From contig NC_081415.1 in NCBI RefSeq assembly GCF_030272615.1, positions 418,586,757-418,650,756 of the forward strand: a stretch of 64,000 nt of DNA. Direction: 5' to 3'. The notes below the pieces were generated by a model. The model was not told the DNA's origin and searched no databases. It saw only the letters and a list, made by a program, of their open reading frames with translations. Of the stretch, positions 34,660 through 47,452 are shown piece after piece. The stretch is from Cryptomeria japonica (Eukaryota; Streptophyta; Pinopsida; Cupressales; Cupressaceae). The position numbers and the translations under genes are program-made. Every line of letters starts with the position of its first letter. Position 1 is the stretch's first letter.

Positions 34660-36635
34660 TGTTGGCATTTGCATGAAGATTACATTGATGATATGTTATG
34701 TTGTCATTGATGTCAATTAACCAGTAATGATATTATTGATATTGTTGTAATATTATTTTGTAATCGGTAGGATGAACAAGTGAGGGAAACTGTAACCGAT
34801 AGGAAGAATTTGAGAGTTGAACTGGTAATCGGTAAACCCTACATGTTGTTTTTGATAAACCCTAATCGATTAAGTTTGACGAATTGGTTATATTGGTTTA
34901 TGATCTGATGATGAGCGAGAATGGTTATGACACGTATGATTATTGTATGAAGACAATTTCAAGTGATTTTGGTGAGTTTTTGTAACGATTTTTGTCTAGG
35001 GAATGAGCAAATGTATTGCATATAATGCAAAGCATGTGATGAGTTACTAAGTTCGATGAAGCGGTGATCAAGGAGCGATCAAGGTTTTTGTGATTGATGT
35101 GCAGAGATTGCTATGTAATCTAACAGTCATACTTGAACTGACTTGTTTGTAATCTCTATGAGAATTAGGTTTTCGTTGTGTTACTGACCTAATTGATTTG
35201 TTTATAAGGTCAATGAAGTTGTTTAGTTTAATGTGTTGGCAAAGAGTTAGCAAAGATCAGTTGAGTGTGTGGTTGCCGAACCGGATGATGTATCTGAAGT
35301 TTGAGTAAAGGCAGATAGGAGCATGAAATGGATCTAATCAAGCAAGCGTAGTGATATTCAGACAGATCAGCAAACTCCTGTTGTTTTCTTAATTGAAATC
35401 CCCTAACTGGGTAAGCTCTAACAAGCTTGGTACTATTGAAATCCTCTTACAAGGTGATCCATTAGCTTGGATTTTCAAATCCTCTTCCGAGGTTACTCCT
35501 TACAGAGTATTGCTTCTAATAAGACATTATAGTCAATCCCTTAACCGGGTGATTCCTAACAGGATCAGTTCTTAATAGGACTTTTGTAAAGCTTTAACAA
35601 AAGCGCGTGATGAGTTACTAAGTTTGATGAAGTGGTGATCAAGGAGTGATCAAGGTTTTCTTGATTGATGTGCAAAGATTGCTATGTAATCTAATGGTCA
35701 TACTTGAACCGACTTGTTTGTAATCTCTATGAGAATTAGGTTTTTGTTGTGTTACCGACCTAATTGATTTGTTTATAAGGTCGATGAAGTCGTTTAGTTT
35801 AATGTGTTGGCAAAGAGTTAGCAAAGATCAGTTGAGTGTGTGGTTGATGAACCGGATGATGTATTTGCAGTTTGAGTAAAGACAGATAGGAGCATGAAAT
35901 GGATCTGATCAAGCAAGTGTAGTGATATTCAGATAGATCAGCAAACTCCTGTTGTTTTCTAACAATTACAGCAGAATTGAAATCCCCTAACTGGGTAAGC
36001 TCTAACAAGCTTGGTACTATTCAAATCCTCTTGCAAGGTGATCCATTAGCTTGGATTTTCAAATCCTCTACCGAGGTTACTCCTTACAGGGTATTGCTTC
36101 TAACAAGACATTATAGTCAATCCCTTAACCGGGTGATTCCTAACATGATCAGTTCTTAACAGGACTTCTGTAAAGCTTTAACAGGCTTGGCTCCTAACAG
36201 GGCGAACTCTAGAAGAGTTCAAATATTTATCTTGTGAGTCTCATCTCATTGTGGTTTTTCCCATTTGGGTTTCCACATCAAAAATATTTGCGTCAAGTGG
36301 TGAATGTTTTTGTGGTTATGTTTCTTATGGTTGATTTACTTAACTACTTTGATAAGTTATGATAACCACAAGCTTTGAGAAATGAAGTCTATTGACATAT
36401 GAAAAAGAATTTGGATGTTTATGAGTTTGAAGTGGATTACTGTTAATTTGTTGCAATAGTCAACTAGTTTATCTTATGAGTTTTTATCTTGACAGTGGTA
36501 TTACATTGATAGTTCTAAGTTTACTTTGAGAGATTGATTTTTGAGATTGGTGAAGTTTGTATCAATTTTTCTATCTACTGATTCACCCCCCCTCTCAGTA
36601 GTTGATCAGATACTTATTCTTTCATCATACCATCA
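34660..36635 (+). repeat. Element C, 5' LTR with an internal duplication
   Basis: TGTTGGCATTTGCATGAAG to CATACCATCA, 1,976 bp against 1,412 bp for the 3' LTR. The extra length is a tandem duplication of about 571 bp (35031-35601 and 35602-36180). GAGTTACTAAGTT.GATGAAG occurs at 35041 and 35612 here, but once in the 3' LTR (near 41517). TTGGTATCAGA (36637) follows as primer-binding site. Confidence 0.88.
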
Positions 36636-36705
36636 ATTGGTATCAGATCTTATCAAGTCCTCTAAGGTGTAATCCTAACAACTTGAGGTAAAGATCTTGC
36701 AGATC

Positions 36706-37700
36706 ATGATAAAGAAGGAAGGTCTGAAGTTTGATAGAGAGAACTATAGGATATAGAGTGACAAAATGAAAATTTATATCAAGAGTCTGGGAAGCCAGTA
36801 TTGGGAACACGTCGATATTAAATATGTTGCACCTACTGGGATGTTGATTGATGATCAAAAGAAAGAGCAACAAGAAAATTATCAAGCATTAGAGGCCATT
36901 ATCAATTCTTTATCTAATGCAAAGTATGTAGATGTTCATGGTATAGAGACTACATATGACGTATGGAAAAAACTTGAAGAGATTTATAGCAGTGATAAAC
37001 ATGTTAAGATTGCTAAAGAAGAGAGTCTAAGAGGAAAGTTTGATGACATGCAGATGGCTGAAGGTGAGAATATCCAGCAGTATGGTCAAAGGATAAAGGA
37101 GATAGTCGGTGAAATTAAGAGTGTATGAGGTAAAGTGGAAGATGCCACAGTGTTCAATAAGGTAATGAGAACCCTGCTACCAGTCTACGCTATTCGAGTT
37201 GCAGCTATTCAAGAACTAAAGTCCATTGACAAAATGAAGGTAACTCTTGACTCCATCATTGGCAAGATTACTACTTTTGAATTAAATGGTTATGATGGTA
37301 GTGTACAGAAATCTAATTCTGCATTTAGAGCTTCTATTTCTAACCCATATGTGAGGAAAAGTAGAGATGTCAGCCACAGTTATGAATCTGGATCCAACAA
37401 AGAAGCTGATGATGAAGACAATTTAGTTGAGCTTGAAGCATTGTTGGCCAAGCGGTTGCCTAGAGGTACATGTAAATTACCTTTGAAATGTTTTGCATGC
37501 AACAAGATTGGACACATTGATGTTAACTGTCCTAATGGTGATAATGAGCACAAACGAGAGAAATTCAAAAAGTATAAGGGTAAAGGCAAAAGAGATTGTC
37601 TTATTGTTGTTGATGGTGGTATCACTGATGAAGAACATGATGGTGATGCTAATGAAGACATTGTGTTTGTAGCTATTAAAGAAGAGATATCAAACCATAA
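36706..37700 (+). pseudogene. Element C gag
   Basis: The frame from the ATG at 36706 reads MIKKEGLKFDRENYRI, a TAG at 36754 where Trp is expected before SDKM, then the UBN2-type core (LEAIINSLSNAKYVDVHGIE, VWKKLEEIYSS). A TGA lies near 37126; the same frame continues. One CCHC zinc knuckle (CFACNKIGHIDVNC, near 37488-37530) and a basic tail follow. Only nonsense changes, no frameshift, up to the protease. Gag forms the particle and binds RNA. Confidence 0.85.
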
Positions 37701-38640
37701 GGAATTAGTATCCAGGATGGATAACTCTGATGATTGGATCATTGATAGTGGTTGTTCACATCACATGACTGTGATCAGAGCAAATTTCTTTCTTTGTAGG
37801 AATTTGATGGCGGAGTTGTAAGATTTGGTAATGACTCACCCTGCATGGTTAAAGGTAAGGGAACTATTTCTCTTAATGGAAAGAGTAGTGCAGATGATGT
37901 GTACTGGGTTGAAGGTTTAAAGCACAATCTTTTGAGTGTGGCACAGCTCAATGACAGAGGATACCCATTGGAGTTTAAGAATGGTATGTGCAAAATCTAT
38001 GGCAGCAAAGGTGAACTAATTGCAACCGGGAAACAAACTAAAGGTAACTTGTTTCACCTTAATCCTAGAGTCAACAACTATTTAATTGCAAAGATAGATG
38101 ATAGTTGGATTTGGCATATGAGATTTTGTCATATAAACTTTGATAACATTGTTAAAGTGAGTAAGTCCAAGACAGTGAGAGGATTGCCTCAGTTGGACAA
38201 ACCGGTTAATGCTCTATGTAGATAATGTCAGTTGGGAAAGATGACATCCTCAACTTTCAAGAGCAAATCTTTTTCAGTGGAACATTTGTTAGATTTGGTT
38301 CATACAGATCTTTGTGGACCAATAAGGACAAAAAGTATTCAAGGTGACACATATTTTATGATCTTCACTGATGATGCTCAAGGATGATGTAGGTTACATT
38401 CTTGAAGGATAAGATTGAAGCTTTTAGTAAGTTCAAGGCATTTAGGGCCTTAGCTAAGAAGGAGAGCGGTAAGAAGATAAAGTGTCTGAGGACAGATCAA
38501 GGAGATGAATTTACTTATGAGGAATTCACTAGGTATTGTGAAGAAAATGGTATCAAACGATAACTTTCTGCACCGAGGGCACCACAATAGAATGGTATCG
38601 CATAGAGAAACAATCGGTCAGTTGTTGAAGCTGCTAGGAC
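37700..38640 (+). pseudogene. Element C protease and integrase
   Basis: The aspartic protease shows DWIIDSGCSHHMT (usual copia DSGASxHM) near 37730. A frameshift near 37800 moves to the frame with gag-pre-integrase (VYWVEGLKHNLLSVAQL; WHMRFCHINFDN). Integrase keeps VHTDLCGPI (first Asp) and LRTDQGDEF (second Asp) but is broken by a stop at 38223, a frameshift near 38385 and stops where APRAPQ.NGIA should hold the catalytic Glu. Integration function is lost. Confidence 0.8.
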
Positions 38641-40803
38641 AATGTTGATACAAGGAGGTGTAGCAAAAATTTTTTGGAGAGAAGCTGTCAGCACAACTGT
38701 CTACACTATGAACCAGATTTTGGTAAAAAGAGGTAAGGTCAAGACTGCTTATGAATATTGGTATGGAAGATCACTTGTTGTTAGTTATTTAAAGATATTT
38801 GGAAGAAAATGTTTTATTAAGAGAGGTGATTATATTAGCAAATTTGAAGCTAAAAGTGATCAAGGTATATTTCTTGGCCATTCCACCAAGAGCAAGGCCT
38901 ACAAGTGTTTTAACAACCAGACACAAAGAATTATTGAGAGTGTTGATGTTCGAGTGGATGAATATTTCAAAGTCTCAGAGGAAACCAGTTTGGAGAAAAA
39001 GGATGAAGATCCTTGCATTTTGTTTTTGGAACCAAAAACTGTGAAATTTGAAATCGACAAAGCAAATGTTGATGTACCAGTTCAACCGGAACAGATAAAT
39101 TCAAAAGAAGATGATGATAATGAAGAAGATGAACCTGAAGATAATGATCATGTTATTCCAAGATATGTGAGATTGAATCACAATCCTGAACACATTAATG
39201 GGGATAAGGATGCTGGAGTACTAACCAGAAGAAGAATCGGAGAGAATTCTTGCATGATCTCCACTATTGAACCAATAACTGCTAAGGAAGCATTTGGTGA
39301 TGATCATTGGGTCAAAGCTACAGAGGAGGAATTAGATCAAATTGAGAAGAACAACACATGGACCCTAGTACCCCGACCAGTAAATAAAAAGGTGATAGGT
39401 ACTAAGTGGGTATTCATGAACAAGTTGAATGAAGATGGTGTTGTAGTTCGCAACAAAGCTAGGTTGGTTTTCAAAGGTTATGCACAAGAGGAAGGAGAAG
39501 ACTATGGTGAGACTTTTGCACCAGTGGCAAGACTGGAAGGTGTTAGAACTTTACTTGCATTTGCGGCATACAAGAAATTCAAGGTATACCAAATGGATGT
39601 TAAATCAACATTTTGGAATGGAATACCGGAAGAAGAAGTATACATTGAGCAGCCAGATGGTTATGCTTTGACTGATGAGAAAGACATGGTATGCAAATTG
39701 TATAAGGCTTTATATGGATTAAAGTAGTCACCAAGAGCATGGTATGAAAGGATTCATACACATTTGATGAAGATAGGCTTTCTGAGAATCAGTGATGATA
39801 GTAACATCTATCTCAAATCTGAAGGAGATAAAATATTAGTCATTGAAGTATTTGTTGATGATATCATATTTGAAGGTAATGATGACATGAGCAATAGTTT
39901 TGCAGATGAAATGAAACATGAGTTTGAAATGTCTTTAGTGGGAGAAATACAAAATTTCATAGGCTTGCAAATACAACAAATGAAGAATGGTATTTTCATC
40001 ACATAGTCTAAGTATGTGAAAGAGGTCTTGAAGACATTTGGCATGAGTGACTATAAACCAGTTGGGACACCAATGGTTACAGGTTATAATTTGTCTAAGG
40101 AAGATGAATCCAAATCTGTTGATGAGAAGGAATACAGGTCAATGATTGGAAAATTGCACTATGTTGTTCACAACAGATCAAACATAGCTCATGTAGTTGG
40201 CATAGTTGCTAGATTCCAGAAGAATCCTAAGGAAACACATCTGATATCAACCAAGAGAATTTTTAGATATCTGAAAGGTACTGTTGACTATGGATTATGG
40301 TATCCATATGGAGGAAATTTTGACTTGAAAGTGTACACAGATGCAGACTGGGTAGGAAATGTTGATGACCAAAAAAGCACAATCGATGGAGCATTTTTTC
40401 TTAGAGGAAGACTTGTTTCATCGAGTAGTAAGAAGCAGAGTTGTACTTCACAATCTACTGCTGAAGCTGAGTATGTTGCAGCTTACATGAATTGACTCAA
40501 GCTATCTGGATGAGGCACATTTTGGAAGGTTTTAAGATGAAGATTTCAGAACCTATAAAGATTTTATGTGATAATACAAGTGCCATAAATATATCCAAGA
40601 ACCTTGTTTTGCATGCATGAACCAAGCATATTGAATTGAAGTATCATTTCTTAAGGGGAAAAGTACAAAGTAAAGATGTGATCTTAGATCATGTTTCTAC
40701 CAAGGAGCAGCTTGCAGATATTTTTACTAAACCTCTATCTAAGACTACTTTTGAGTATCTTAGAAGCCAGATAGGGGTTGTACCCCTTCATGAGGTCAGT
40801 TAA
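38640..40803 (+). pseudogene. Element C integrase C-terminus, RT and RNase H
   Basis: The frame from 38642 runs 361 codons. It covers the integrase end (YEYWYGRSLVVSYLKIFGRK; GIFLGHSTKSKAY), an acidic linker and RT from NNTWTLVPRPVNKKVIGTKW through YGETFAPVARLEGVR and VYQMDVKSTFWNG. A TAG at 39725 replaces Gln in the 'LYGLKQSPRAW' box. RT continues in frame with VFVDDIIFEGND (catalytic DD) and has a TAG at 40003. RNase H shows VYTDADWVGN and STAEAEYVAA; after a shift it ends with ADIFTKPLSK near 40730. This region copies RNA into DNA in active relatives. Confidence 0.88.
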
Positions 40804-41121
40804 GCATGATGTAGATTACATCAGTCTCAGAGCTACTTGTAGAATTTTACAGAAGGATTGGTGTAGAAGTGGAGTTATTCCACAGGGGGAGCATCAAGTT
40901 GCAGATTATTGATGATGCACAGTGAAATTTGACATTACATGTTTTACTTTCAATTTGGCATTGCTGTCAAAGGGGGATAAGAGTTATGGGATTATGGGAA
41001 GAAGAACCAACGTCAAGCGGAAGACATGGAAAGCATGGTGAATACTTGGTAATGTAAACCAGGATTCCTATTCACAATCACAACAACTATCAATGGTATT
41101 GATATTTGTATTGCCATCAAT

Positions 41122-42548
41122 TCCAAAGGGGGAGATTGTTGGCATTTGCATGAAGATTGCATTAATGATATGTTATGTTGTCATTGATGTCAACTAACCG
41201 GTAATGATATTGTTGATATTGTTGTAATATTGTTTTGTAACCAGTAGGATGAACAAGTGAGGGAAACTGTAACCGGTAGGAAGAATTTGAGAGTTGAACC
41301 TGTAACCGGTAAACCCTGCCCGTTATTTTTGATAAACCCTAACCGATTAAGTTTGGCGAATTGGTTATATTGGTTTATGATCTGATGATGAGCAGGAATG
41401 GTTATGACATGTATGATTATTGTATAAAGACAATTTTAAGTGATTTTGGTGAGTTGTTGTAATGAATTTTGTCTATGGAATGAGAAAATGTATTGCATAT
41501 AATGCAAAGCGCGTGAGAGTTACTAAGTTCGATGAAGCGGTGATCAAGGAGCGATCAAGGTTTTCTTGATTGATGTGCAAAGATTTGTATGTAATCTAAC
41601 GATCATATTTGAACCGATTTGTTTGTAATCTCTATGAGAATTAGGTTTTTGTTGTGTTACCGACCTAATTGATTTGTTTATAAGGTCGATGAAGTTGTTT
41701 AGTTTAATGTGTTGGCAAAGAGTTAGCAAAGATCAGTTGAGTGTTTGGTTGCCAAACCGGATGATGTATCTGCAGTTTGAGTAAAGAAAGATAGGAGCAT
41801 GAAATGGATCTGATCAAGCAAGTGTAGTTCTATTCAGACAAATCAACAAACTCCTGTTGTTTTCTAACGATTACAATAGAATTGAAATCCCCTAACTAGG
41901 TAAGCTCTAACAAGCTTGGTACTATTCAAATCCTATTACAAGGTGATCCATTAGCTTGGATTTTCAAATCCTCTACCGAGGTTACTCCTTATAGGGTATT
42001 TCTTATAACAAGGCATTATAGTCAATCCCTTAACCGGGTGATTCCTAACAGGATCAGTTCTTAACAGGACTTTTGTAAAGCTATAACAGGCTTGGTTCCT
42101 AACAGGACGAACTTCAGAAGAGTTCAAATAGTTATCTTGTGAGTCTCATCTCGTCGTGGTTTTTCCCATTTGGGTTTTCACATCAAAAATATTTGTGTCA
42201 AGTGGTGAATGTTTTTGTGGTTATGTTTCTTATGGTTGATTTACTTAACTACTTAGCTACTTTAATAAGTTATGATAACTGGAAGCATTGGGAAATGAAG
42301 TCTATTGACATATGAAAAAGCATTTGGATGTTTATGAGTTTGAAGTTGTTTACTATTAATTTGTTGCAACAATCAACCAGGTTATCTTATGAGTTTTTAT
42401 CTTGACAATGGTATTACATTGATAGTTCTAAGTTTACTTTGAGAGATTGATTTTTGAGATTGTTGAAGTTTGTATCAGTTTTTCTATCTATTGATTCACC
42501 CCCCCTCTTAGTAGTTGACCGGATAATTATTCTTTCATCATACCATCA
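41122..42548 (+). repeat. Element C, purine tract and 3' LTR
   Basis: CCAAAGGGGGAGAT precedes TGTTGG at 41137. The LTR is 1,412 bp and ends ACCATCA. It lacks the 571-bp duplication of the 5' LTR. CATAA follows. The repeated ORF starting MLTLCQHIK (41544-41729 minus, also twice in the 5' LTR) is an LTR shadow. The stretch 40804-41121 between RNase H and the purine tract has no ORF. Confidence 0.9.
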
Positions 42549-43300
42549 CATAAACACTTGAAAACTGGAACAGAGACAACACATAAACATTATAATCATA
42601 TCCTCTAAGTCACAACACCTGAAGCATCAAGGTGGATAAATGCAAAGAATTTTCCAAACTATTCAAACCACTTTCGACAAATACCCAAACTATCAACAAA
42701 CAAGCATCACAAACAACCTTAGTTGCAACAACAAGAACCTAAAAAGATAATAGTGCAATATCCAGAGAACACCAACATTAAGTTCAAATATGCAAGACCA
42801 AACTCTTAACAGTGGAGGAATGCAAAGCATTTTTCTAGCCAAACATTAAATACTCTTTCATGCATATTCCATCTCAACAAACTACAAAACCTTTTGAAAA
42901 TATTAGTATCCTGACCAAGAGTATCAAGACCAATGAGAACACATCCTCAACCATCATCAACAGTTTCTATCTAAAAGACATCTTCATTGTACCATCACAA
43001 TAGCATTGTCGACAACAAACCAACATCTCAAAGTATATACATCAGACACCAGTTGAGGTAGACATCTACAAAAACACCCATTAACCATCTTTACTGCAAA
43101 ACATCTTCCTCATCAATGCCATAGCCACACACAATTTGTATACCACCAACAATTTCCACATCATCATCAACATCATCAGTGACATCAACAACATCAATAA
43201 TCAAACACACAACTACCCAAAACCATCAAGGATAAGACATTGTCAAACATCTGGTTGATGTCAATGTCAACATATATTTCCAACATTCTCCCTCTTTATC
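42549..43300 (-). repeat. Element D, 3' LTR, proximal part, and purine tract
   Basis: On the minus strand the LTR begins TGTTGGAAATATATGTTGAC at 43285, preceded by the purine tract AAAGAGGGAGAA (43286-43300). It runs down to the insertion point of C at 42549 and, further on, is broken by B. The remaining LTR part is at 27328-28347. No genes. Confidence 0.65.
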
Positions 43301-43799
43301 ATTGATGGAAACACAACTGCATCAACATAAACTCCCCCTATCATCAGTAACTCACTCTCCCCCTTTGACATCAAGAATAAGTGGTGCACACTTATATCTC
43401 TTTCAAATATCTTTCCCCCTTTGTCACAAACCAAAATATTCAACAACCAACTAACCATTTGCTCTCCCTGAGAGTAGCGGCCAATATTTGTCCATATTTA
43501 AGTATATATCTTGAAGAACTCCCGTTGGATAGATGCATCGCCATATGCATCTTTGTTAGAAGAAGGAGGGGCACTAACCCATAACTTATGTCAAAGATAC
43601 TAAAAAGTATCCTTTGAGAGTGCCTTAGTGAAAATATCTGTAATTAGATCCTTAGTAGGCACATATTCTAGTCTGACTTCCTTCTTTGTAACTTTCCCCC
43701 TCAAGTAGTGATGTCACATACAAATATGGTTCATTCTTGAATGCATCATAGGATTCTTTGAAATATTAATTACACTTGTGTTATCACACATACTAGGAA

Positions 43800-45610
43800 T
43801 GAGCTCATCATAAACTACCTTAATATCCTTCAAAGTTTGTTCCATCCAAATCACCTGAGTGTAGAAGGATGTTGCAGCAAAATACTCTACCTCTACAGTA
43901 GATAAAGATATTGAATCTTTTTTCTTGCCAAACTATGAGACCAATCTGCTTGGCAAGAAAAATGCACTTCCTTTGGTACTTCTTAGATGCCATTTGCACA
44001 ACCAACCCAATCAATATCTGTGTAACACGTGAGTGAGAAATCACCTTCCTTCTTGTACCATAGGCTATAATTTGGAGTTCCATTCAAATATATGAATATG
44101 ATTTTGACAACCACGTCATGAGATTTCTTAGGATTTTCTTGATATGTAGCCACCGTGCAAACTGTCTGCATAATATTTGATTTGGAATCAATCAAGTACA
44201 ACAAACTACCAATCATAGATCTATACTAAGTTTGATCAACATCTGAAGATTCTTCATCTTACTCAATTAACAACTAGTAGCCATGGGAGTGCTCACTAGT
44301 TTAGCATTCTCAATATCAAATTTCTTCAACATTTATTTAACATACTTTGCTTGAGAAATAAAACTTCCATCATTTAGTCAAGCAACTCGAAGACCAAGAA
44401 ATAAATTCAACCCACCAATCATTGACATTTCAAATTCTTTCTACATTTCCTCTTCAAACTTCTTACATGCCTTGTCTTCACCTCCAAAGATAATATAATC
44501 CACATATAGTACTACTATTAACAAATTACCATTCTCAATATTGAGTTAAAGATTTCCATCAACTGTACCTTTCTTGAATCCTTACTATTTTACATATTTG
44601 TTCAATCTTGCATATCGAGCCTTTAGAGCTTGTTTGAGATCACACAATGCTTTCTTCAATCTACACAACATGTCTACATCATTTCCCTACTGAAATTCAT
44701 GAAGTTGTTCCATGATGTCAATTTTTTCTTCCAATTCTCAATTCAAAAAAACTAACTTAACATCCATCTGATATACTTAAATTTTTTTTGTGAACAACAA
44801 AAGCTAAAAACATTTTGATAGCCTCCATCCTTGCTACCGAAGCAAAAGTCTCCTCAAAATCAATGCCTTCAACTTGAGAGAATGCCTTGCATACCAGTCT
44901 TCCTGTGTTTCTTGTTACTTTACCTTCTTCATTCAACTTGTTCTGAAAAACCCACTTAGCTCTAATCACATTCCTATCTGTAGGTCTAGGAACAAGCTCC
45001 CATGTCTTGTTATTCTCAATCTAATCAAGTTTTTCTTCCATAGATTTTATCCAACCTTCATCCATGCATGCATCATAAAAAGTTTTAGTCTCAAGTTCAG
45101 ATAGAAGGCACATATTTACCTATTCATTTGCCTTGGCAAGTCTCCTATTGGTTTGTACTCCTTCATTCTTGCCAATAATAATATGAACTTCCAAGTGATT
45201 CTTTTGAACATATCTTGTCGGAGTCTTGGGGGCCTTCTTTGATTATTTCTCTTTTCTTTTCTTTTCCTCTTCTCCCTTTTCTTCTCCTTCGTCTTTAGTG
45301 CAAGGAGCATCATTAGATTCAATTTTTTTTGGAACAGAGGTAAACTATTGTCAATCTTCATCCACTCTAACATTATCACTTTAAAGTATATTCCTAAGTA
45401 TTTTGTTGTAACATTTGTAAGACTTGCTTCTTGTAGAGTACCCAAGAAATATTCCTCCATTAGCTTTTGCATCAAACTTTCCAAGATCATCTTCATCTCT
45501 CCTCATATAACATTTGCTTCTAATTTTTTTGAAGTACTTGATAGTAAAAGGTCTCTTATAACAAAGCTCATAGGGGGTCTTAGAATGATTTACTCTCACC
45601 CTCACCCTAT
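43800..45610 (-). pseudogene. Element D pol: integrase end, RT, RNase H
   Basis: Minus-strand copia pol in several frames. From the N-terminal side: NHSKTPYELCYKRPFTIKYF and GIFLGYSTRSKSY (integrase end, 45400-45600), a charged linker, RT with WVFQNKLNEEGKVTRNTGRL and FEETFASVARMEAIK (44757-44969), further RT fragments, then YQENPKKSH and CYTDIDWVGC (RNase H, 43983-44216). The protein resembles elements B and C in domain order. Stops and shifts throughout. The upstream part of integrase is displaced to 50689 by element E. Confidence 0.78.
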
Positions 45611-45611
45611 C

Positions 45612-47381
45612 AAGAAGATCCAGAAAACTTACAAACTTCATAGTCTTATAATCTGCCAGAACTAGTTTCATTGCATAGAGCTCATCGATACAATCTTGAC
45701 GCAGCTTGAATTGCATCAAAAGGAGGTTGTATGCAAAATTTATGCTTGGTCAAAGTTTGGTAGGGCCAAGGGTTCCATATGAAGACCCTAAGACAAAAAA
45801 TTGATTGTCTCCAAATCAGACGAAAATAACACTAAGTCGAAGAGCTCATCGAGACAATTCCAACACCATTTGAATTACTTCAATTGGAGTCCATATGTGT
45901 GAGATATGGCCAATCAAAGTTTTTAAAAGAAAGGTTGACTAAGTTGCATGGATGCTAACATTAGCATGATGTGGCAAGCTGACAAGCTGACATGTGGCAG
46001 TCAAATGATGACATGGTACCACATGGAAAGGCCATAGGCTAACACATGGTGGTCCGACAATAATGTGGCCCAATTGGAGGGTGCCACATGGCATCATGGA
46101 GTTGGATTTTGGAGTCTATTTGTTTTTTTAAAATTAGAAGGGGAGGTTCAAACACCAAACCTCCCCCATGCTAATCTTATCACCCACCAAGAGGCTACAC
46201 GGGTTCCTCGCTATGTATAGGGTGTTATTTTTATTTAAGCAAAGGAACATAGGATGCCCGAGTTAAATGGGAAGGCCGGTGGTTGGAACCACCAACCTCC
46301 CCCTCCCTAAGATGCACTCCCAACTGCTACAACAATGATTTTTTTGGGATTATAAGGGGGTCAAAACTTATTTAAAGACATAAATTATGCTAAACCTTAA
46401 ATAAAGGGATTGAGTCCCTATAAATATTGCATGGTTTAGCAATATGATATTAACCTCAACCAAAGTGAACTGAGGTGGAACCATTAAAAAACCTATAAGC
46501 CTGTGTATTAAAGATTTATATTTGTTTAAAATACATAGGGGCTTAATATAGGTATATGGGGAATAATTTTGTTAATCCCCAAATAGCATTTGTAAATGTA
46601 TTTAAAGGGGAAATTTTTCTCTTGTAAGGACAATTCTCTGGAGGAGGAAAAATGGGCAATATTCTTGGGAGGAAAAATTATTGAGTGTTGAGCTCAAAAC
46701 TCAACAAGCTCTAAGCTTGGAGTCAATAAGTTATTTATCAATGAATTGAGTTTTGTAATGAAGCCGAGTGAAGTCTAATCCAACAAATGAGGGTTTTTCT
46801 CATGGAGGTTTGATTGCTTCTTCTTAGAGATTGAAAAGGAATGAAGAGAGAGAAGTTGAAGGTGTCTCAGACCTATGTGCAGAATGAAGGTTTGTGAGTG
46901 AATTATTTTTATTCCCCAAATATTCTTATACTTGGTTTATGTATATGCAGATTATAAATTCTTTGTAAAAACCAAGATTAGAAAGAGCATTGGGATATAC
47001 TACAATCTTTCCATAAAGTGGCGAAGAATTAATTTGCAAGTTGGAAACTAAGCTATGATGTAATAAAGCCATATTGAGCTTTGCATCTATTAATGTAGCG
47101 ATGTTGTAGTTGAGTGATCCCAAAGATGTAACCCAAACATTGGGTGAACTCCATTAACAAATCGGTTTCTGTATCTTTCTGCTTACTCTTATGGATTTTA
47201 GTATATTGATTCTTCCATGAGTTGTTAATTAGTATGTCATCAAGTTGATAATTGATCGAATAAACCTAATACTGTAATTTCAACGGAAAATAAACATAAA
47301 CACAAAATTTTGTTGACGGTCGGGAAAATCTATGATTAGGTTTAAGTGCAAGTTATTTTGTAAACCTTTAATTATAGATCA
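45612..47381 (+). repeat. Element E, 5' LTR
   Basis: It begins near AAGATCCAGAAAAC and ends TTATAGATCA. It includes CTCCCCCATGCTAATCTTAT and other stretches repeated at 49122-50688. No credible gene. The start is uncertain by about ten bases, because the copies differ at the edge and the usual TG is not obvious. Confidence 0.65.
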
Positions 47382-47452
47382 ATTTGGTACTAGAGCAATT
47401 TAATAAGAAAAATTGCAAGTGGTGGATGTTAACCAGGTTTGGATTTTGCAAG

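Larger units (their letters stand above)
34660..42548 (+). mobile_element. Element C: full-length copia retrotransposon
   Basis: 7.9 kb with both LTRs, primer-binding site, gag, protease, integrase, RT, RNase H, purine tract and a perfect 5-bp target duplication, CATAA (34655-34659 and 42549-42553). The domain order is Ty1/copia, and the LTR tail CACCCCCCCTCTCAGTAG is SIRE-like. The coding region has stops and frameshifts, so it is dead, but it is the most complete element in the window and useful as a reference for B and D. Confidence 0.92.

Noticed and set aside
35068-36159. Repeated ORFs starting MLTLCQHIK and MKSPNWVSS
   Set aside because: They lie inside the LTRs of element C, recur wherever the LTR sequence is duplicated, and have no codon or domain signal.
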